Assembly: GCF_902497875.1 (NCBI RefSeq)
Contig: NZ_CABVHY010000027.1
Coordinates: 34,902 to 98,901, forward strand
Source of the DNA: Pseudomonas fluorescens
GTDB taxonomy: Bacteria; Pseudomonadota; Gammaproteobacteria; Pseudomonadales; Pseudomonadaceae
Length of the DNA stretch: 64,000 nucleotides
Reading direction: 5' to 3'
Position 1 is the stretch's first letter, and every line of letters begins with the position of its first letter. The position numbers and the translations under genes are program-made. Positions 33,369 through 41,350 of the stretch are shown one piece after another. The notes beneath the pieces are model-generated. The model was given only the letters and a program-made list of their open reading frames with translations. It was not told where the DNA came from and searched no databases.

Positions 33369-34007
33369 GCGCTACTCCAGGAAAACGTGGCTGATTCCAT
33401 TCTTCTTGGCAATGTCCACCAAAACTAGAGCTTAGTCGAAGACGAAACTAACCCTGAGTATTCGATAATGGCTGTGAGCGTTAACGCATCTAAAAATAGC
33501 CAAGTGATATTCAATTGGACGGTAAAACAACCTGAGTCTAAACAGACTCTATCAACCCCGGCGCACCGTCTCATGCGCAAGCCGTGGATTCTATTGGAAC
33601 TAAGCCGTAACCACTGGCAGCTTCGAGCCCTGAAGACGTCAGTCAATTTGATCAAGGTTGTTGAGCAGCGCTGGACCCTTTTCAAGGCATTCAAACAGAT
33701 GGGTTCGTCATAGCGTGTCCTGGCCTGCTCCGATGTATTCTGGCGATTTTTTAGTTTCGATAAGTCACGAATTTACGATTAGTAATTCGAAATCGACCAA
33801 GGTGAGAGCAGCCAGTCGTGAAAGGCAGAAATCAGCCAGAAGCGCTCCTCGTCCATTTCGTGAAGACGCTACTGCGGGCACACAGACATTCAGCGTCCCT
33901 GCGCCCGGCAGATTGATGGACTGCACCTGACAGACCCCCTGCTCGCGCTACAGGCGGTTGATCGCGTCATGGTCGGTCAGTCAGTGGAAGTCCTCGATCT
34001 GTCATTG
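33369..34007. other. 640-bp region without recognisable genes
   Basis: It is AT-richer than the flanks and has stop-rich frames. The open frames at 33425-33713 on both strands show no family resemblance. With the adjacent pseudogene this looks like decaying accessory DNA. Confidence 0.4.
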
Positions 34008-34358
34008 TCATTTGTCGTCCATCTTGGTTGACGATTGTGGCCGACTCTCAGTGCTCTCTTCGGCGTTGGGAGCTTCTGGAAAACTTCCAGGCGTGAACAC
34101 ATGGGTCTGCAAGTCGCTGGCATCGATTTCGGTGACACCATGAACCGAACGGGCCAGACCGATAGCCTTTTCACACTCCCTATGGGTGTTGACGCGGCCG
34201 CTCAACGCCACCACGCCCGCATGGGTTTTGACATTGATATGCAGGCTAAGGGATGGGTCGGAAAATGCCAGGGCCGACTTCACCTTGGTGGTAATCCACG
34301 CGTCGTGAACGGCCATTTCCAGATCATGAGAGTAATGCTGGAAGGAGTGATTTTTCAT
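34008..34358 (-). CDS. BON domain protein
   Basis: A 116-aa protein with one BON domain: DAWITTKVKSALAFSDPSLSLHINVKTHAGVVALSGRVNTHRECEKAIGLARSVHGVTEI. The family (OsmY/Kbp-like) binds membranes or peptidoglycan-associated ligands and is often osmotic-stress inducible. Unlike OsmY it lacks a visible signal peptide, so it may be cytoplasmic, as is Kbp, or use a non-classical route. The C-terminal tail is polar. I place the start at 34358 after GAGAGGG; the frame extends to 34376. Confidence 0.85.
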   Translation of the reverse strand: MKNHSFQHYSHDLEMAVHDAWITTKVKSALAFSDPSLSLHINVKTHAGVVALSGRVNTHRECEKAIGLARSVHGVTEIDASDLQTHVFTPGSFPEAPNAEESTESRPQSSTKMDDK

Positions 34359-34508
34359 GGCTGAACCCTCTCTCACGTAATCAGATGTACTGTCCGTCTC
34401 ATTTGCTGTGCTGCCCTCTACCTCTCAAGCGAGCGTTATGGAGGTACAGACACACATTAATTATAGTGCGGCCATTGCCTGCGGTCGGGGTGCAACCCCG
34501 AAGCTGTT

Positions 34509-35231
34509 CTAGGTCTTCTTCGCAGCGGATAACGACTCTTCGATCTCCTGTGCGACCAGGCTTTGTATTCGCCACATATTACGGTCACGAATGCCGTACT
34601 CTTTCAGCATGGTCACGGTCCGGAATAGGTATTGGGCTGACGAGCCCCAGTGCCCAGCGGCGCGCGCCAATACATGTGCAACCTTTTCCATGGGCAATTT
34701 GCCTGCATCGGCCATTCCGTCGCGTGCCGCGACAAAGGCTAATGCACGCACCACCCCAGACTCGGTTTTAACCGAAATCCAGCGCGGAACATTGGTCGGT
34801 GGGTTTGCGTCGATTTCCCGGAACATCAACAGTCCCAGTTGCTTGAAGTGGTCTTGCGCTGGAAGCCGGTATGCCAACCCGTTGCAGCTTCCGCCTCGGT
34901 CGAGGGCCAGCATCAGGGCTGGCAACTCGCGTGTGCCGCGCCAGCGAGTCAGTTTCAGGCAGAACGAGCGATGCCAGCCATAGGCGGTGGCGCTACGGCT
35001 CTCCACAACCTCGAACTCCGGATTCCATATCAGTGAGCCATAGGCAAAGACCCAAAGCTCTTGCGGTTGGTATTCAAGTAAAAGTGCCTCCACCATCGCA
35101 TCGAACTCTGCCTGGGTGTGTTCGCTCGTGCCTGGTTCGGGTCCAGGATCGGGCTCAAACCGCTCGACACAAGCGACGTGTTCCGCAGTCAGATTTCGCT
35201 TTTTAAACTGCGACGTTTTTTCTTTGGCCAT
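34509..35231 (-). CDS. ChaC-like gamma-glutamylcyclotransferase
   Basis: A 240-aa ChaC-family enzyme that cleaves the gamma-glutamyl group of glutathione to 5-oxoproline and Cys-Gly. The substrate-binding signature YGSLIWNP is intact (FAYGSLIWNPEFE, near residue 65), followed by GWHRSFCLKLTRWRGT and LMLALDRGGSCNGLAYRLP. The catalytic glutamate position falls in LGLLMFREIDAN. The N-terminal 50 residues are an extra polar extension. The ATG follows GAGAGGCC. Single gene; with BON on the same strand, but 150 bases separate them. Confidence 0.9.
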   Translation of the reverse strand: MAKEKTSQFKKRNLTAEHVACVERFEPDPGPEPGTSEHTQAEFDAMVEALLLEYQPQELWVFAYGSLIWNPEFEVVESRSATAYGWHRSFCLKLTRWRGTRELPALMLALDRGGSCNGLAYRLPAQDHFKQLGLLMFREIDANPPTNVPRWISVKTESGVVRALAFVAARDGMADAGKLPMEKVAHVLARAAGHWGSSAQYLFRTVTMLKEYGIRDRNMWRIQSLVAQEIEESLSAAKKT

Positions 35232-35272
35232 ACCGGCCTCTCAATAGGGATAACTCCAGGATCAGCGCCCTT

Positions 35273-35644
35273 CTACTCGTGGTAATAATAAAGCTTATTA
35301 ACAATCATCCAGCGATGATCAACTTTCAGTAGCGACAGGTAATCGGTAAACCTCATGCCGATATAATCATCTATGATTTTTACCGCTGCGGCATCACCGG
35401 TTATATCCAGATTAATAATCTCCCAAAAGGGCGTTACCTCTTTTGCGGCCGGGCCTGCGGTCTTGATTGCGCCGATAAACTCATCAAGGGATAACCAATC
35501 AAGCTCTTTAAGGTAGTGGCCAATGATGCGACAGTCTGGGTGGAAGGCCTGCCGCAGCAATACTTCGTCTGCGAATACCATGCCCTCTACATAGTTGCGG
35601 ACCACAAGGTTGATGAGTTCTTTATCCAACGATTGAGTAGTCAT
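35273..35644 (-). CDS. NTF2-like (SnoaL/lumazine-binding-type) protein
   Basis: A 123-aa protein with the cone-shaped NTF2-like fold: VVRNYVEGMVFADEVLLRQAFHPDCRIIGHY, LSLDEFIGAIK, then the paired strands INLDITGDAAAVKIIDDYIGMRFTDYLSLLKVDHRWMIVNKLYYYHE. It matches the putative lumazine-binding subfamily often annotated as nuclear transport factor 2 family. The role is unknown; members bind small ligands or act as isomerases. GC is low relative to its neighbours. Start at 35644 after AGAGGTTCG. Confidence 0.85.
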   Translation of the reverse strand: MTTQSLDKELINLVVRNYVEGMVFADEVLLRQAFHPDCRIIGHYLKELDWLSLDEFIGAIKTAGPAAKEVTPFWEIINLDITGDAAAVKIIDDYIGMRFTDYLSLLKVDHRWMIVNKLYYYHE

Positions 35645-35675
35645 GTCGAACCTCTGGTTTTCTAGTCCTCGCACC

Positions 35676-35705
35676 GCAGGTGCAGGTGCAGGTGCAGGTG
35701 CAGGT
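35676..35705. repeat. Hexanucleotide tandem repeat (GCAGGT)5
   Basis: Five perfect GCAGGT units lie 31 bases upstream of the NTF2-like gene's start. A 6-bp unit keeps frame if read through, but no ORF covers it. It could vary in number by slippage. Confidence 0.85.
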
Positions 35706-35832
35706 TGATCGACTGTCTCCCCAGGGGCTGATCAACCTGAAAGTCTAGCACCGCGTGCTGAATTGTCCTGGACCGAGTAGACATGCTTTGAGCGTCCGTA
35801 TGGAGTCGACCGGTGCTCCCTGTCGACTCCAT
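35702..35832. other. Two hairpins between the RidA and NTF2-like genes
   Basis: AGGTTGATC (35702-35710) pairs with GATCAACCT (35730-35738). ATGGAGTCGAC (35800-35810) pairs perfectly with GTCGACTCCAT (35822-35832), 13 bases past the RidA stop. The second is the likely RidA transcript end although it lacks a T-run. Confidence 0.5.
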
Positions 35833-35845
35833 GAACAGCTAGCGA

Positions 35846-36199
35846 TCAGCCCGCCGCGACCACGGTAATTTCCACCAGCAAATCCGGCGCCGCCAGACGC
35901 GATTCAACGGTAGCCCGCGCAGGTGCATGGCCTTGCGGTGCCCAGGCGTCCCACACCTCGTTCATGCCGGCGAAGTTAGCCTCGATGTCCGACAGCCAGA
36001 CCTGCGCGGTGAGGATACGGGTCTTGTCCAGGCCGGCCTGGGCCAGGAAGTTGTCGATCTTTTCCAGCACCTGGGCGGTCTGGCCCTTGATATCCTGGGT
36101 CCGGTCGGTGGCGGTCTGGCCGCCGAGAAAGGTGAAACCGTTGCATTGAACGACACGGCTCATGCGTTGGTTGGTTTCGATACGGGTAATTTCCAGCAT
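35846..36199 (-). CDS. RidA family enamine/imine deaminase
   Basis: A 117-aa RidA (YjgF/YER057c/UK114) family protein. The characteristic features are RMSRVVQCNGFTFLGGQTA near the N-terminus, VLEKIDNFLAQAGLDKTRILTAQVWLSDI, and the C-terminal ATVESRLAAPDLLVEITVVAAG with the substrate-carboxylate arginine (VESR). It is likely to hydrolyse 2-aminoacrylate or related imines. The start at 36199 follows GAGGAG. A second RidA-family gene lies in the catabolic block at 48895. Confidence 0.9.
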   Translation of the reverse strand: MLEITRIETNQRMSRVVQCNGFTFLGGQTATDRTQDIKGQTAQVLEKIDNFLAQAGLDKTRILTAQVWLSDIEANFAGMNEVWDAWAPQGHAPARATVESRLAAPDLLVEITVVAAG

Positions 36200-36340
36200 G
36201 TTAACTCCTCGATAGTGCTCGATGGTTGAAGGGGGATGAAGGCAGCGTAACAGCAGCCTCATTAAATCGGTCGATGGCGAACGGTTCCAGGGAGATGTCC
36301 GAGTGTTCGCCCAGTATGAGCTGGGCCAGGCTGGGTCCCG

Positions 36341-39187
36341 CTAACCGGAGCGCTGGGCCCGTTCCGATTCATCCAGATGCTCCAGCAGCGCCGCTATCGT
36401 TGCATCTCGCAGCCTGATTGCCTCCATCCAGCCCGGCCCCTGCGCCAACAACGGGGAGCAGACGTTGACGTGGATGGCTCCGTGGCGCGGGAACCAGTGA
36501 CCGTCGCGCAGCACCCTGCGCGTGCCGCGGATGGCGACCGGCAGCAGCGGTACGCCGACACGCCCGGCGAGCACGAAGGCGCCCATGTGGAAGGTGCGCA
36601 AGCCTGGCTCGCGGGTAAAGGTTCCCTCGGGGAAGAACACCAGCGGCTGGCCAGCCTGTAGCGCCTCGGCCAAGGGCTCGGTGTCGGCGGCGCTGCGCTG
36701 CAGGTCGAAGCGCTCGACGAAGCGGGCGCCGAGCTTGCGCAGGAACAGGCCGGCGATCCACTGGTCAGCCAGTTCGCGCTTGGCAACGAAGCTGAACCGC
36801 GGCGGCAGGGCCGCGCAGAGAATGACGCCGTCGAGGTAGCTGGCATGGTTTACGGCCAGCACGCTGCCTCCTGCCTCAGGCAGACGCTCCAGCCCGGTGA
36901 CGCTGAACGGCACACCCGCCAAGCGCACGAACAGCCGTGCGGCCGCGCGGGTAAAGCTGCGGCACCAATGCTGGCGCGGCAGGATCGCGACGCCCAGCCA
37001 GGTCAGCGGTGTGACCAGCCAGAACAACAGCCAGATGTAAGCGGCATACAGCGTGGCGCGGCAGGTTCGCCAGGAGCGGCCGAAATTCCCGCGTACAGCC
37101 TGCAGCACCAGGCGCAGAAGCTGGCGCCACACGGCGAGGTGCGGCCGACCCACTTCGCCGCGCTCATACAGTTCGCGGCTGGCAGCACGGCGAATCTTGC
37201 CGCTGGAAGTCTTCAGTACGCTATGCGGTGGTGCCAGGACGATATCGTCGGGCGCCACCCCGGTGAGGTCGACCACGATGCGGTTGACCTCCTGCTGCAG
37301 GCGTTGCCGCGCGGCAGCTTCCTGCTCGTTGCTTTCCGCCAACACCACCAGGCGCTCGGTGCCGGTGGCCGGATCAGGACTGCCGAACACCGCGATGCAG
37401 CCTTTACGCAGGCCGGGCAAATTGCCGACCGCCGCTTCGACATCGTAAGGGTAGATGTTGCGCCCGGCACGGATGATCAGGTCCTTGGCCCGGCCGGTCA
37501 GGTAGACCTCACCGCCTGCCATGTAGGCGAAGTCGAGCGAGTCGAACCAGCCATCGCGCAGCACCCGGCGGGTCTCTTCGGGGTTATGGTAGTAGCCACC
37601 GGTGGTGGATGGTCCGCGAAATTGCAGGTGACCTTCACTGCGCTCGGGGAGTTCGACCCCGCTGCCATCGACGATGCGAATCTGATGGCCCGGCAGCGGC
37701 CGGCCGCTGGAGACGAAGCGCAGTGTTGCGCTGGCGTCCGCTTCGGCGGGCAGTGCATTGCCGCGGACCTGAAACGCCTCGCGCTGCACCCGGTCGATCA
37801 GCGGCCCTCGGCCCAAGGGCGGAAAGGCCACGCCCAACGTGGCCTCGGCCAACCCATAGACCGGCGCCAGCGCGGTGGGCGCAAAGCCGTAGCGAGCGAA
37901 ACGTTCGGCGAAGCGCTGCAAGGTATCCGGGCTGACCGGCTCGGCGCCGTTGAAGGCCACGCGCCAACTGCTCAGGTCCAGGCCCTCGAGGTCGTCGTCA
38001 GCGAGTTTGCTCAGGCACAGTTCGTAGGCGAAGTTGGGTGCCGCCGACATCGTGCCGTGAAAGCGATCGATGGCCCATAGCCAACGCACCGGCCGCGCGA
38101 GGAAAGCCAGCGGCGACATCAGCACCAGGCTGTAGCCGTAATACAGGCTGCCCAGCCAGGCACCGATCAGGCCCATGTCGTGGTACATGGGCAGCCAGCT
38201 GACGAACACGTCCTGCGGCCCCACTTTCAGAACCCCACCCATGGCGCGCAGATTGGCCAGCAGATTGGCGTGGCTGACCATCACCCCCTTGGGCTGGCCC
38301 GTGCTGCCCGAGGTGTACTGCAGGAAGGCGATGTCATCCGCTTGCCGCGGCGGTGTGATGCACTCGTCCCCCTCGCCTGTCAGCTCGGCCACGCTGGCAA
38401 TGCGCGTCAGGCTCGGGACCTGCGGCTGGAGCAGCCGGGCGAGCAGTTTCGCTTGAGTGACGGTAATCAGCAGTTTGGCTTCGGCGTTGCGCAGGATGCC
38501 GGCCTGGCGGCGCAAATGATCCTCTATTTGCGAGAGGCGCAGCGGTGGGTAGATGGGCACCGGCACGCCACCGGCCAACAGGATGCCGAAAAAGCCATAG
38601 AGAAAGTCGCGCCCTGTGGGCAGCATCAGGGCCACGGTCTGACCGGCCTGCAAACCACAACGTTGCAGCCCCGCGGCAACGGCTTGGGCGCCCTGGTGCA
38701 AGGCGCCATAGCTGATGTCTTCCGGCTGGTCGCTTTCACCCAGCAGGCGCACGTGGGGATACTGCGGCTGATGGCGCACATGCCATTCCAGCACCTCGAT
38801 CAAGGTCCGCGCGGCGTCCGGCGTCTGCTCTGTTGCTGCCCGGGCCTCGCTGGAGTCGCTGGAGTCGCTGGAGGGCAGCGGACGTACCACCTCGGCGCCC
38901 TGTCTGCTGTGCAACACGCGTAAAATATCGGCGGGGGTGTCCGCCGAGGCGAACAGCGATTCCGGCAAGCGCACAGCGAATTCGTGCTCGATGCGTGACC
39001 AGAGCTCAACCCGGGCCAGGCTGTCTACGCCCAGGTCCCGATCCAGCACGCTGTGCAAGGTGATTTGCAAAGCTTCTGCCGCCTGCGGGCGCAACTCGAC
39101 CACGGTGCGCCGGACAATGTCGAGCAATTTTTCCGCGTCCTCACCGGAATGGGGAACGGCACGGGTTTCTGGAGGCGGACGAGACAT
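36341..39187 (-). CDS. ACP / acyl-AMP ligase / lysophospholipid-type acyltransferase fusion
   Basis: A 948-aa three-domain protein. Residues about 20-95 are an acyl carrier domain with the phosphopantetheine serine in DLGVDSLARVEL. Residues about 135-700 are a FAAL-type adenylate-forming domain: P-loop LQYTSGSTGQPKGVMVSHANL, SWLPMYHDMGLIG, YGLAEATLG and KDLIIRAGRNIYPYD. The C-terminal 220 residues are a PlsC acyltransferase with the HX4D motif NHASYLDG and FPEGTFTREPGL. It can in principle activate a fatty acid, hold it on its own ACP and pass it to a lysophospholipid or other acceptor. ATG at 39187, GAGGGG upstream. Divergent from an MFS carrier. Confidence 0.9.
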   Translation of the reverse strand: MSRPPPETRAVPHSGEDAEKLLDIVRRTVVELRPQAAEALQITLHSVLDRDLGVDSLARVELWSRIEHEFAVRLPESLFASADTPADILRVLHSRQGAEVVRPLPSSDSSDSSEARAATEQTPDAARTLIEVLEWHVRHQPQYPHVRLLGESDQPEDISYGALHQGAQAVAAGLQRCGLQAGQTVALMLPTGRDFLYGFFGILLAGGVPVPIYPPLRLSQIEDHLRRQAGILRNAEAKLLITVTQAKLLARLLQPQVPSLTRIASVAELTGEGDECITPPRQADDIAFLQYTSGSTGQPKGVMVSHANLLANLRAMGGVLKVGPQDVFVSWLPMYHDMGLIGAWLGSLYYGYSLVLMSPLAFLARPVRWLWAIDRFHGTMSAAPNFAYELCLSKLADDDLEGLDLSSWRVAFNGAEPVSPDTLQRFAERFARYGFAPTALAPVYGLAEATLGVAFPPLGRGPLIDRVQREAFQVRGNALPAEADASATLRFVSSGRPLPGHQIRIVDGSGVELPERSEGHLQFRGPSTTGGYYHNPEETRRVLRDGWFDSLDFAYMAGGEVYLTGRAKDLIIRAGRNIYPYDVEAAVGNLPGLRKGCIAVFGSPDPATGTERLVVLAESNEQEAAARQRLQQEVNRIVVDLTGVAPDDIVLAPPHSVLKTSSGKIRRAASRELYERGEVGRPHLAVWRQLLRLVLQAVRGNFGRSWRTCRATLYAAYIWLLFWLVTPLTWLGVAILPRQHWCRSFTRAAARLFVRLAGVPFSVTGLERLPEAGGSVLAVNHASYLDGVILCAALPPRFSFVAKRELADQWIAGLFLRKLGARFVERFDLQRSAADTEPLAEALQAGQPLVFFPEGTFTREPGLRTFHMGAFVLAGRVGVPLLPVAIRGTRRVLRDGHWFPRHGAIHVNVCSPLLAQGPGWMEAIRLRDATIAALLEHLDESERAQRSG

Positions 39188-39274
39188 CGGCGGCCCCTCA
39201 TGACAACGCACTCTGTGTGTGTAAATCCTTGCCAATTGCCATTATGCGCCTATGGCGGGAGCTGGGAATGCCCT

Positions 39275-39296
39275 CATCGGCAGCTGCTACGGTTTG
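39275..39296. repeat. Solo REP fragment
   Basis: CATCGGCAGCTGCTACGGTTTG matches one arm of the REP palindromes seen at 21641-21657 and 58544-58566. It lies in the divergent promoter region of the fusion enzyme and the MFS carrier. Confidence 0.6.
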
Positions 39297-39337
39297 AGGC
39301 TAGGCTCTTAAGGACTCATCGCCTGCGAGAGATCGCC

Positions 39338-40642
39338 ATGCCAGCCATTCTTGCCCCCGGAGTGACACGCCGAGAAATCTGGGCCTGGGCGATGTTTGAT
39401 TTCGCCAACTCCGGCTACACGACGGTGGTGATCACCGCCGTGTTCAACGCCTACTTCGTCGCGGTGGTTGCCAAGGGCGAAGCCTGGGGCACGCTGGCCT
39501 GGACCAGCGCCACCGCCCTCTCCTATGTCCTGATCATCCTGACCGCGCCGCTGATCGGCGCCTACGCCGATGCCTTCGCCTGCAAGAAGCGCCTGCTGCT
39601 GTTCAGCACGGTCGGTTGCGTCGCCTTTACTGCTGGACTCGCGCTGGCCGGGCCGGGGGAGCTCGGTATCGCGATCCTGTTCATCGTCCTCTCGAACTTC
39701 TGCTTCGGCAGCGGCGAGAACCTGATCGCCGCCTTCCTGCCCCAACTCGCCCGTGCAGATGCCTTGGGCAAGGTGTCCGGCTGGGGCTGGGGGTTCGGCT
39801 ATATCGGCGGCCTGGTCAGCCTGGGTGCCTGCCTGGCCTACGTCAGCTGGGCCCAGGCGCAGGGCCAGACTGCGGCGCAGTTCGTGCCGGTGTGCATGCT
39901 GATCACCGCGGCGTTGTTCGCCATCGCCAGCGTACCGACCTTCCTGTTCCTGCGCGAACGCAGCCAGCCGCAGCCAGGGCGCGGCGACACGCCTATCGCG
40001 CAAGCAGCGCTGGCACGCTTCGCGCAGACGCTGCGCGAAGCCGACCACTATCGCGACCTGCTGCGCTTCCTCGCCTGCACCGTCTTCTACCAGGCCGGGA
40101 TCTCGGCGGTGATCGCCCTGGCTGCCATCTATGCCAATCAGGTCATGGGCTTCAATACCCAGGACACGCTGCTGCTGATCTTCGTGGTGAATATCACGGC
40201 CTCCATCGGTGCCGTGCTGTTCGGTTGGCTGCAGGATCGCCTCGGCCATCGCGCCACGCTGGCGCTGACCCTGCTGGGCTGGTTGGGGATGGTCGGTCTG
40301 GTCTGGGTCGCGCGCGGCCCCGAGCTATTCTGGCTGGCGGCCAACCTCGCCGGTCTGTGCATGGGCGCCAGCCAATCGGCCGGCCGCGCGATAGTCGGTC
40401 TGCTGGCGCCGCCGACGCGTCTGGCGGAGTTCTTCGGCCTCTGGGGGCTGGCGGTCAAACTCTCGGCCATCCTCGGCCCCATGACTTATGGCCTGGCCAG
40501 TTGGCTGTCCGATGGTGATCACCGCCTGGCGATGTTGATCACCGGCAGCTATTTCGTGGTCGGCCTGCTGATCCTCGCCGGGGTCGACCTCGAGCGCGGG
40601 CGGCAGGCAGCTGTCAGCCCTGCCGAGAGTCTCGGACAGTGA
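39338..40642 (+). CDS. MFS transporter, UMF1/Atg22-like
   Basis: A 434-aa 12-helix carrier of the UMF1 branch of the major facilitator superfamily. The diagnostic N-terminus is REIWAWAMFDFANSGYTTVVITAVFNAYFV. The LIGAYADAFACKKRLLL loop and the SGWGWGFGYIGGLVSLG helix follow. In the second half LFGWLQDRLGHRATLA is the repeat of the loop motif. Substrates in this branch include amino acids and lipids, mostly undetermined. The start at 39338 follows GCGAGAG. Its divergent partner is an ACP-ligase-acyltransferase fusion, which makes a lipid or lysophospholipid substrate plausible by analogy with LplT-Aas. Confidence 0.87.
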   Translation: MPAILAPGVTRREIWAWAMFDFANSGYTTVVITAVFNAYFVAVVAKGEAWGTLAWTSATALSYVLIILTAPLIGAYADAFACKKRLLLFSTVGCVAFTAGLALAGPGELGIAILFIVLSNFCFGSGENLIAAFLPQLARADALGKVSGWGWGFGYIGGLVSLGACLAYVSWAQAQGQTAAQFVPVCMLITAALFAIASVPTFLFLRERSQPQPGRGDTPIAQAALARFAQTLREADHYRDLLRFLACTVFYQAGISAVIALAAIYANQVMGFNTQDTLLLIFVVNITASIGAVLFGWLQDRLGHRATLALTLLGWLGMVGLVWVARGPELFWLAANLAGLCMGASQSAGRAIVGLLAPPTRLAEFFGLWGLAVKLSAILGPMTYGLASWLSDGDHRLAMLITGSYFVVGLLILAGVDLERGRQAAVSPAESLGQ

Positions 40643-41350
40643 GAGGGACTGCCCTGCCGGGTCAGTTTTCGCCTGTCGCGACCGGCTCATTCGGCCAAAA
40701 AACGAACAATGCTCCCGAGCTTTGTGGGGCCAGGTGGCGGTTGTACAGCTGGAATGTTTTTCGTCCACTGGTAGATCGGCGAGGCTTTGGTTCAGCGCAG
40801 GCTCTATATAGGCTGATCCAGCCCAACGAGCGTTACCCGGCCATCAGCGAGGTGAGCGTACTGCCGGGTTCGCCTCTATTTACTTGTGTTGGTTCCGGCG
40901 CGCGATGGCGAAGCCTGCAGCCAGGCACCAGGTAGAGGCGATGGTCATCATGCTGAGAAGAACGTAAACCCAAGTCATGCTTCTCCTCCAGACTTCTAGT
41001 GGGACACAGTTCAGTTCACCCTGCTTTCGTCATCTGCCAGAAACTGCTTTATGCCGGTCGCACCCGCAGTGAGTTCATCGGGCGGATGGGGGTCTTGAGT
41101 GACCGGCCCCATCGGGTCGCTCCTCACGCCCACTGGCGGTTCGTGTTGTCAAGCATAGCGAAGTGTGAGCGAACCCTCGGCTTGGGTTACGGACGGTCAT
41201 GAAGCATGGCGATGTCAGGCGGCGACATCATTTCGCCATCACCCTCTCATCGCCCAGTGAGAGTCGCTCTGGATGTCGGCGCAGTATTCCAAAAGCAGAC
41301 CGCTATTTTCATGACCTTCAATAGCCACCTGGCAGCCCTTTGGCCACTTC
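40643..41350. other. 700-bp region with one small gene
   Basis: Only the 32-aa membrane miniprotein at 40880-40978 is supported. The remaining sequence has short unsupported frames and no recognised element. Confidence 0.4.
40880..40978 (-). CDS. 32-aa single-pass membrane miniprotein
   Basis: The product MTWVYVLLSMMTIASTWCLA plus AGFAIARRNQHK has one hydrophobic segment of about 22 residues, a cysteine, and a basic C-terminus, so the N-terminus is predicted outside and the C-terminus in the cytoplasm. A textbook ribosome-binding site, GGAGGAG, lies six bases before the ATG. It resembles small pseudomonad membrane peptides that accompany larger membrane complexes, but no family is claimed and no partner gene is adjacent. 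Confidence 0.6.
   Translation of the reverse strand: MTWVYVLLSMMTIASTWCLAAGFAIARRNQHK

Noticed and set aside
33425..33713. Overlapping 80-90-aa frames on both strands
   Set aside because: Neither has a start signal, domain or codon pattern that favours it.
35676..35705. Possible CRISPR-like repeat
   Set aside because: Units are 6 bp with no spacers, so it is a microsatellite.
36845..38080. 411-aa plus-strand open frame
   Set aside because: Antisense shadow within the acyl-AMP ligase fusion.
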